Below are positions 1 through 6,378 of a DNA stretch of 6,378 nt, piece by piece. Location: NCBI GenBank assembly GCA_001311585.1, contig BBBN01000094.1, positions 1-6,378 on the forward strand, written 5' to 3'. Source of the DNA: Thermus sp. JCM 17653 (GTDB lineage: Bacteria > Deinococcota > Deinococci > Deinococcales > Thermaceae). The notes below the pieces were generated by a model, which was not told the DNA's origin, searched no databases, and worked only from the letters and a program-made list of their open reading frames with translations. A program made the translations under genes and the position numbers. Position 1 is the stretch's first letter, and each line of letters opens with the position of its first letter.

Positions 1-3116
<3,116 letters not shown>

Positions 3117-3133
<17 letters not shown>

Positions 3134-3919
3134 CGGCCTAGGGAGGGGCCTCGAGGCCCTCCTCCCCAAGGGAAGCGGAAGCGTGGTGCGCCTGCCCCTC
3201 GCGGCCATCCGGCCCAACCCCCATCAGCAGGAGGCGCTTCGCCCAGGATTCCCTGGAGGAGCTCGCCGCCTCCATCCGGGAAAAAGGACTCCTCCAGCCC
3301 CTCCTGGTGCGGCCCAAGGGGGAGGGGTTTGAGCTGGTGGCCGGCGAGAGACGCTTCCGGGCGGCCCAGATGGCGGGCCTGACCGAGGTTCCCGCCGTGG
3401 TCCGCGACCTCACCGATCAGGAGCCTTGGAGTTGGCCCTGGTGGAAAACCTCCAGCGGGAAGACCTTTCCCCGGTGGAGGAGGCCCGGGGGTACCAGGCC
3501 CTTTTGGCCATGGGGCTCACCCAGGAGGAGGTGGCCAAACGGGTGGGCAAGGCCCGCTCCACCGTGGCCAACGCCCTGAGGCTCCTGCAGCTTCCCGAGG
3601 AGGTTCTACAGGCCCTGGAACGGGGTGAGATCACGGCGGGGCACGCCCGGGCCCTCCTCATGCTGGAGCCCCAGGACCGCCTTTGGGGCCTTGGGGAGAT
3701 CCTGGCCAAGGGGCTTTCCGTGCGCCAGGCAGAGGCCCTGCCGGAGCGTCTGCGCCGGGAAAAGCGCTCCAGGGAGGACGCACCCCTTTCCCTGGAGCTT
3801 TCCCGGTACCTGGCTTGCCGGTGCGGGTGGTGGGGGGGAAGCGGGGCCGGGTGGTCATTCACTACCGCTCCCTGGAGGAGCTGGAAGCCCTCCTGCGCCG
3901 CCTGGGCTACCAGGCATAG
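3117..3919 (+). CDS. parB: ParB/Spo0J, parS-binding CTPase clamp, frameshifted
   Basis: ParB (Spo0J) recognises parS, closes around DNA as a CTP-dependent sliding clamp, spreads, and recruits ParA and SMC. The GTG at 3117 has a strong Shine-Dalgarno (AGGAGGTG, 3102-3109) at good spacing, and the gene overlaps the parA end by 17 bases. The N-terminus [17 protein letters not shown] is the typical ParA-interacting tail. The catalytic/CTP region contains [15 protein letters not shown] (box I, GERR) and [20 protein letters not shown] (box II, ENLQR). [20 protein letters not shown] is the parS-reading helix-turn-helix. The C-terminal dimerisation segment reads [20 protein letters not shown], then LGYQA. 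The frame breaks at about 3227 (-2), 3423 (-1) and 3812 (-1). Restoring bases there gives about 268 residues, a normal length for chromosomal ParB. The gene is probably intact in the organism. It meets comEC tail to tail with a 13-base overlap. Confidence 0.94.
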
Positions 3920-5931
3920 CCGAAGAGGACCCGTACTGCCCCCATGCGGTCGGTGCGGGCGATCCGGACACCCTGGGCCTGGAGGCGCTCCAGCACCTCG
4001 GGGTGAGGGTGGCCGAAGGGGTTTCGTCCTACCCCGATGAGGGCCAGCTGGGGCCGGGTCCTTCGCAACAGGGCCTCGGAGGTGCCGCTCCGGGACCCGT
4101 GGTGGCTCACCTTGAGGACCTGTACCGGGCCTACCGGTAGCGCCCTTTCCACCTCCTCGGGCACGTCGGCGAGAAGAAGGCCCGGGCCCTCCCGAAGTCC
4201 AGGAGGAGGACCAGGCCGTCCTTGTTGTCGTCCCCGCTTAGGCTTGGGGCCAGAGCACCCCAAGCCTCCCCCGGCCTATGGCGAGGGCCGTGCCCGCCCC
4301 CGGGAAGCGGAAGGGCACACCCCGGGCCTGGAGGGCCTCTACCAGGGGGTGGTCCCGGGGAAAGGCCGGGGAGAGGAGGGCGAGGCCCACGGGGATTTCC
4401 TCCACCACCCGGAGAAGCCCCCCATAGTGGTCGGCGTCGGGGTGGGTGGCCACCAGGACCTCCAAGGCCTCCACCCCCAGGCCCTTAGGGCCCGCACCAC
4501 CTCCTCCCCCTTTTCCGGCCTGCCCCCGTCCACCAGGACCTCCGCCCCGCCCATCCGGGCGAGGAGGGCGTCCCCGTGGCCCACGTCCAGGAGGAAGAGG
4601 TCCAGGGGTTTGGGCCAGGCGGTGAGGAGGCTGGCCAGAACGGGGGAAAGAAGCGAGGAGGAGGCCCCTTTTCCAGGGAAGCCGGCGGTGGAGGGAGAGG
4701 AGGAGAGGGCAAAGCCCCAGGGCGTAGAGGGCGAAGCCAGGGGGAGATCTCCCAAGCCGAAGGAGGGCCCTGGGCAGCCCAGGCGGCCAGGGCCAGGAGG
4801 CCCTGGGCCAAGGGCTCCACCAGGGGGGCGAGGAGGCCTCCTAGGAGTAGCTTTAGGAAACCTAAAGGGACCAATAGGGCCACCAGGGGCAAGGCCAGGA
4901 GGTTGGTAAGGGGGGTGAGGAGGGGCAGGAAGCCGAAGCGGTGGAGGAGGAGGGGCACCAGGAACGCCTGGGCGGCGAGGCTTGCGGCCAGGCCCCCGAG
5001 GAGGTAGCCCTTGGGCCCTGGGGGGAGCCTGAGGGCCGGCAGGACGAGGGCCAGGCCCAGGACCGCCAGGTGGGAGAGCTGGAAGCCCAAGGACAGGACC
5101 GCCTCGGGGCGTAGGAGGACCTGGAGGAAGAGGGCCAGCCCCAGGCCCTGGAGCACCCCCGCCCCCCCCAGGCCCAGGAAGAGGCCCAGGAGGGAAAGGC
5201 CTGCCATGAGGCTCGCCCGTACCAGGGAGGGGCTGGGCCCGGCCAGAAGGAGGTAGAGGGGCAGGAGGAGGAGGGCCAGGAGGTAGCGCCACCGCCCCAA
5301 GGGGAGAAGGGCCACCGCCCCCACCAGGAAGCCACGTGGAGGCCGGAAACCGCCAAGAGGTGGGCGAGGCCCGCCCTTTGGAAGAGGGCGTAGGCTTCCT
5401 CGAGGCCCTTTTTATCCCCCAGGAGGAGGCCTTCCAGCACCTCGCGGGAGGGCGGGGAAAGCCCCTGGCCCAGCCGCTCCCGAAAGGGACCCCGGGGGTC
5501 GGCCAGGGGGGCGAGGGGCGCCGCCCGTTCCACGTGAAACACCCCCCGCACCCCCCGGGACAGAAGCCAGGTCCTCTCGTCAAAACCCCCGGGGTTGCGC
5601 TTGGCTCGGGCGGGGCCAGGTGGCCCTGGAGGCGGTACACCCCGTCGGGTAGCGGGGGGAACCCCTTCACGCGCAGGGGGTGCCCCTCCCATTCCGTGAA
5701 GCCTCCCCGGACGGCGAAGCTTCCCTCCAGCCGGAGCCCGTAGGGGGGCTCCGGGAGGGGGAAAAGGAGGCCCCGGAGGAGGACCAAGGCCGCCCCTAGG
5801 GCCAGGGGAAGGCGGTACCAGAGGAGCAAGGGAGGGGCTAGGGAAAAGACCCAGGGCTCTAGGAGCCCCAAGGCTCCCAGGAGTCCGCCCAGACCTAGGG
5901 CTACCCCGGGGGCGCGAAGGGTCTCCCTCAT
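3907..5931 (-). CDS. comEC: ComEC/Rec2 family DNA-uptake channel protein, frameshifted
   Basis: ComEC is the inner-membrane channel that passes single-stranded DNA into the cytoplasm during natural transformation. Repaired length is about 675 residues. The start is ATG at 5931-5929, sharing ATGA with the comEA stop. In order: two N-terminal membrane helices (about 8-60); an OB-like DUF4131 region with [11 protein letters not shown] (113-123); the competence domain with [11 protein letters not shown] (191-201), [18 protein letters not shown] and [15 protein letters not shown] plus several helices; then a metallo-beta-lactamase-like domain with [11 protein letters not shown] (near 450), [14 protein letters not shown] (near 500), LLADVPEE and [12 protein letters not shown] (near 610). 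The metal-ligand motifs appear complete, so the nuclease-like domain may be active. Reading order on the minus strand: breaks at 5605 (-1), 5329 (-1), 4740-4744 (+1), 4642-4646 (+1), 4474-4478 (-1), 4246-4249 (-1) and 4191-4193 (-1). The stretch between the two +1 sites is the least certain. A parS-like site lies inside at 5526-5541. Confidence 0.92.
5526..5541. promoter_or_regulatory. parS: parS-like site inside comEC
   Basis: CGTTCCACGTGAAACA differs only at its first base from TGTTCCACGTGAAACA, a parS variant allowed by the Bacillus consensus TGTTNCACGTGAAACA. It keeps the perfect central CACGTG that the other two sites here lack. It sits in the DUF4131-like part of comEC (codons for GVFHVER), 1.6 kb beyond the parB stop. 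Function is inferred from the match and from nearness to parAB. Confidence 0.68.
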
Positions 5932-6235
5932 GGCCGCACGTAGGGGCGAAGGCGTTCCAGGGTGGCGGGGCCGATGCCCCGGACCCGGAGGAGGTCTTCC
6001 ACCCGCCCGTAGGGGCGGCCCTCGAGGATGCGCCGGGCCAGGACCGGCCCCACCCCCGGGAGGGCCTCCAGCTCCTCCAGGGTGGCGGTGTTGAGGCTTA
6101 GGGGCTCTGGGAGAGGGGGTGTGAAGGAGGCCTCCGCGAAGGCCTCTACCTGATGGGCCCGGGGCTTGGGGCCAGCTTGGGCCAGAGGGCAAGGAGGGCC
6201 AGGAGGGCTACGAGGAGGAGGTAGCCAAGGACCAC
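5928..6235 (-). CDS. comEA: ComEA family competence DNA-binding protein
   Basis: ComEA is a membrane-anchored or periplasmic receptor that binds incoming double-stranded DNA through tandem helix-hairpin-helix motifs and passes it to ComEC. One clear frame ends at TGA 5930-5928 and contains LNTATLEELEALPGVGPVLA (first hairpin PGVGP), then YGRVEDLLRVRGIGPATLER (second hairpin RGIGP), ending RLRPYVRP. A proline-rich linker, FAEASFTPPLPEPLS, precedes it. Upstream, one base shift away (a base apparently missing in the G run 6168-6171), lies a hydrophobic segment VVLGYLLLVALLALLALWPK suited to a signal anchor; joining them gives about 102 residues, a normal ComEA size. The proposed start GTG 6235-6233 has no good Shine-Dalgarno, so the start is uncertain, and the hydrophobic segment could instead belong to the upstream membrane protein. 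The stop overlaps the comEC start, indicating translational coupling. Confidence 0.87.
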
Positions 6236-6378
6236 TCCGTCAAGGCCAGGCCCAATCCTCCGAGGACCACCCCCACCAGGGCCCAGGGGTCGGCCCCGGG
6301 GTTCAGGGCGGCGAAGGCCGCGGTGTAGCCCAGGGTGAGGAGGGCGAGGACCTTGAGGGGCAGGGCCAAAGGGTTCCG
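6208..6378 (-). CDS. C-terminal end of an unidentified integral membrane protein (partial)
   Basis: An open frame enters from the right window edge on the minus strand and ends at TAG 6210-6208, giving 56 residues. It has two hydrophobic stretches typical of membrane helices: LALPLKVLALLTLGYTAAFA and, after the short loop ALNPGADP, WALVGVVLGGLGLALTEW. I do not recognise the family. The short polar ending LATSSS overlaps the proposed comEA start by 28 bases, so it may share the competence operon. Given the many indels in this sequence, the true ending could lie in another frame; a single shift near 6240 would extend it through the hydrophobic segment assigned here to ComEA. It is called as coding because the frame stays open to the edge and its composition is that of a membrane protein, unlike the proline/arginine-rich shadow frames. 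Confidence 0.55.
   Translation of the reverse strand, partial: RNPLALPLKVLALLTLGYTAAFAALNPGADPWALVGVVLGGLGLALTEWSLATSSS

Noticed and set aside
3905..3960. Bidirectional terminator between parB and comEC
   Set aside because: No stem-loop with a T-rich tail is visible on either strand, and the two genes overlap here.
4037..4909. 290-residue plus-strand open frame
   Set aside because: It lies antisense to the metallo-beta-lactamase and late membrane part of comEC, is Pro/Gly/Arg-rich and has no recognisable motif. Shadow frames are expected in GC-rich DNA.
4339..6192. 617-residue minus-strand open frame, very rich in proline and glycine
   Set aside because: Only two parts are real ComEC sequence (5931 to about 5606, and about 4640 to 4480). 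The rest is an out-of-frame reading of comEC and of the comEA region, and its start lies inside comEA.

Overview
The window is GC-rich DNA from a Thermus-like bacterium (Deinococcota). The assignment rests on the reconstructed proteins: the MnmG, RsmG, ParA/Soj and ParB/Spo0J readings closely resemble the T. thermophilus proteins as I remember them, including a ParA ending in VMARVQE and a ParB ending in LLRRLGYQA. No database search was run. The order mnmG-rsmG-parA-parB is the widespread tRNA/rRNA-modification plus chromosome-partition cluster that usually lies near the chromosomal replication origin. dnaA and a DnaA-box cluster are not visible here.

Layout: bases 1-1639 (+) hold mnmG without its N-terminus. 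rsmG (1639-2393), parA (2387-3133) and parB (3117-3919) follow on the same strand, each overlapping the gene before it, so the four genes look like one operon. The other strand carries a competence block transcribed toward parB: the end of an unidentified membrane protein (6378-6208), comEA (6235-5928) and comEC (5931-3907). comEA and comEC share an ATGA stop/start. comEC and parB converge and overlap by 13 bases at their 3' ends, with no intergenic terminator. No stretch over 300 bases lacks a gene.

The main regulatory feature is a set of three parS-like 16-mers near the genes for the proteins expected to bind them: 515-530 inside mnmG, 1640-1655 on the first codons of rsmG, and 5526-5541 inside comEC. 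ParB would load on parS and ParA would move the ParB-DNA complex, so the locus appears to encode its own centromere-binding machinery beside the centromere sites. ComEA (DNA receptor) and ComEC (membrane channel) serve natural transformation.

Important caution: every complete gene needs small indels repaired to give a full protein. I count about 22 sites, mostly losses of one or two G/C bases in short homopolymers. The pattern fits uncorrected long-read consensus error far better than decay of four to six conserved genes. Gene coordinates below span the reconstructed gene, and break positions are given in each entry. I found no convincing novel system; the parS arrangement and the rsmG start are the most worthwhile observations.
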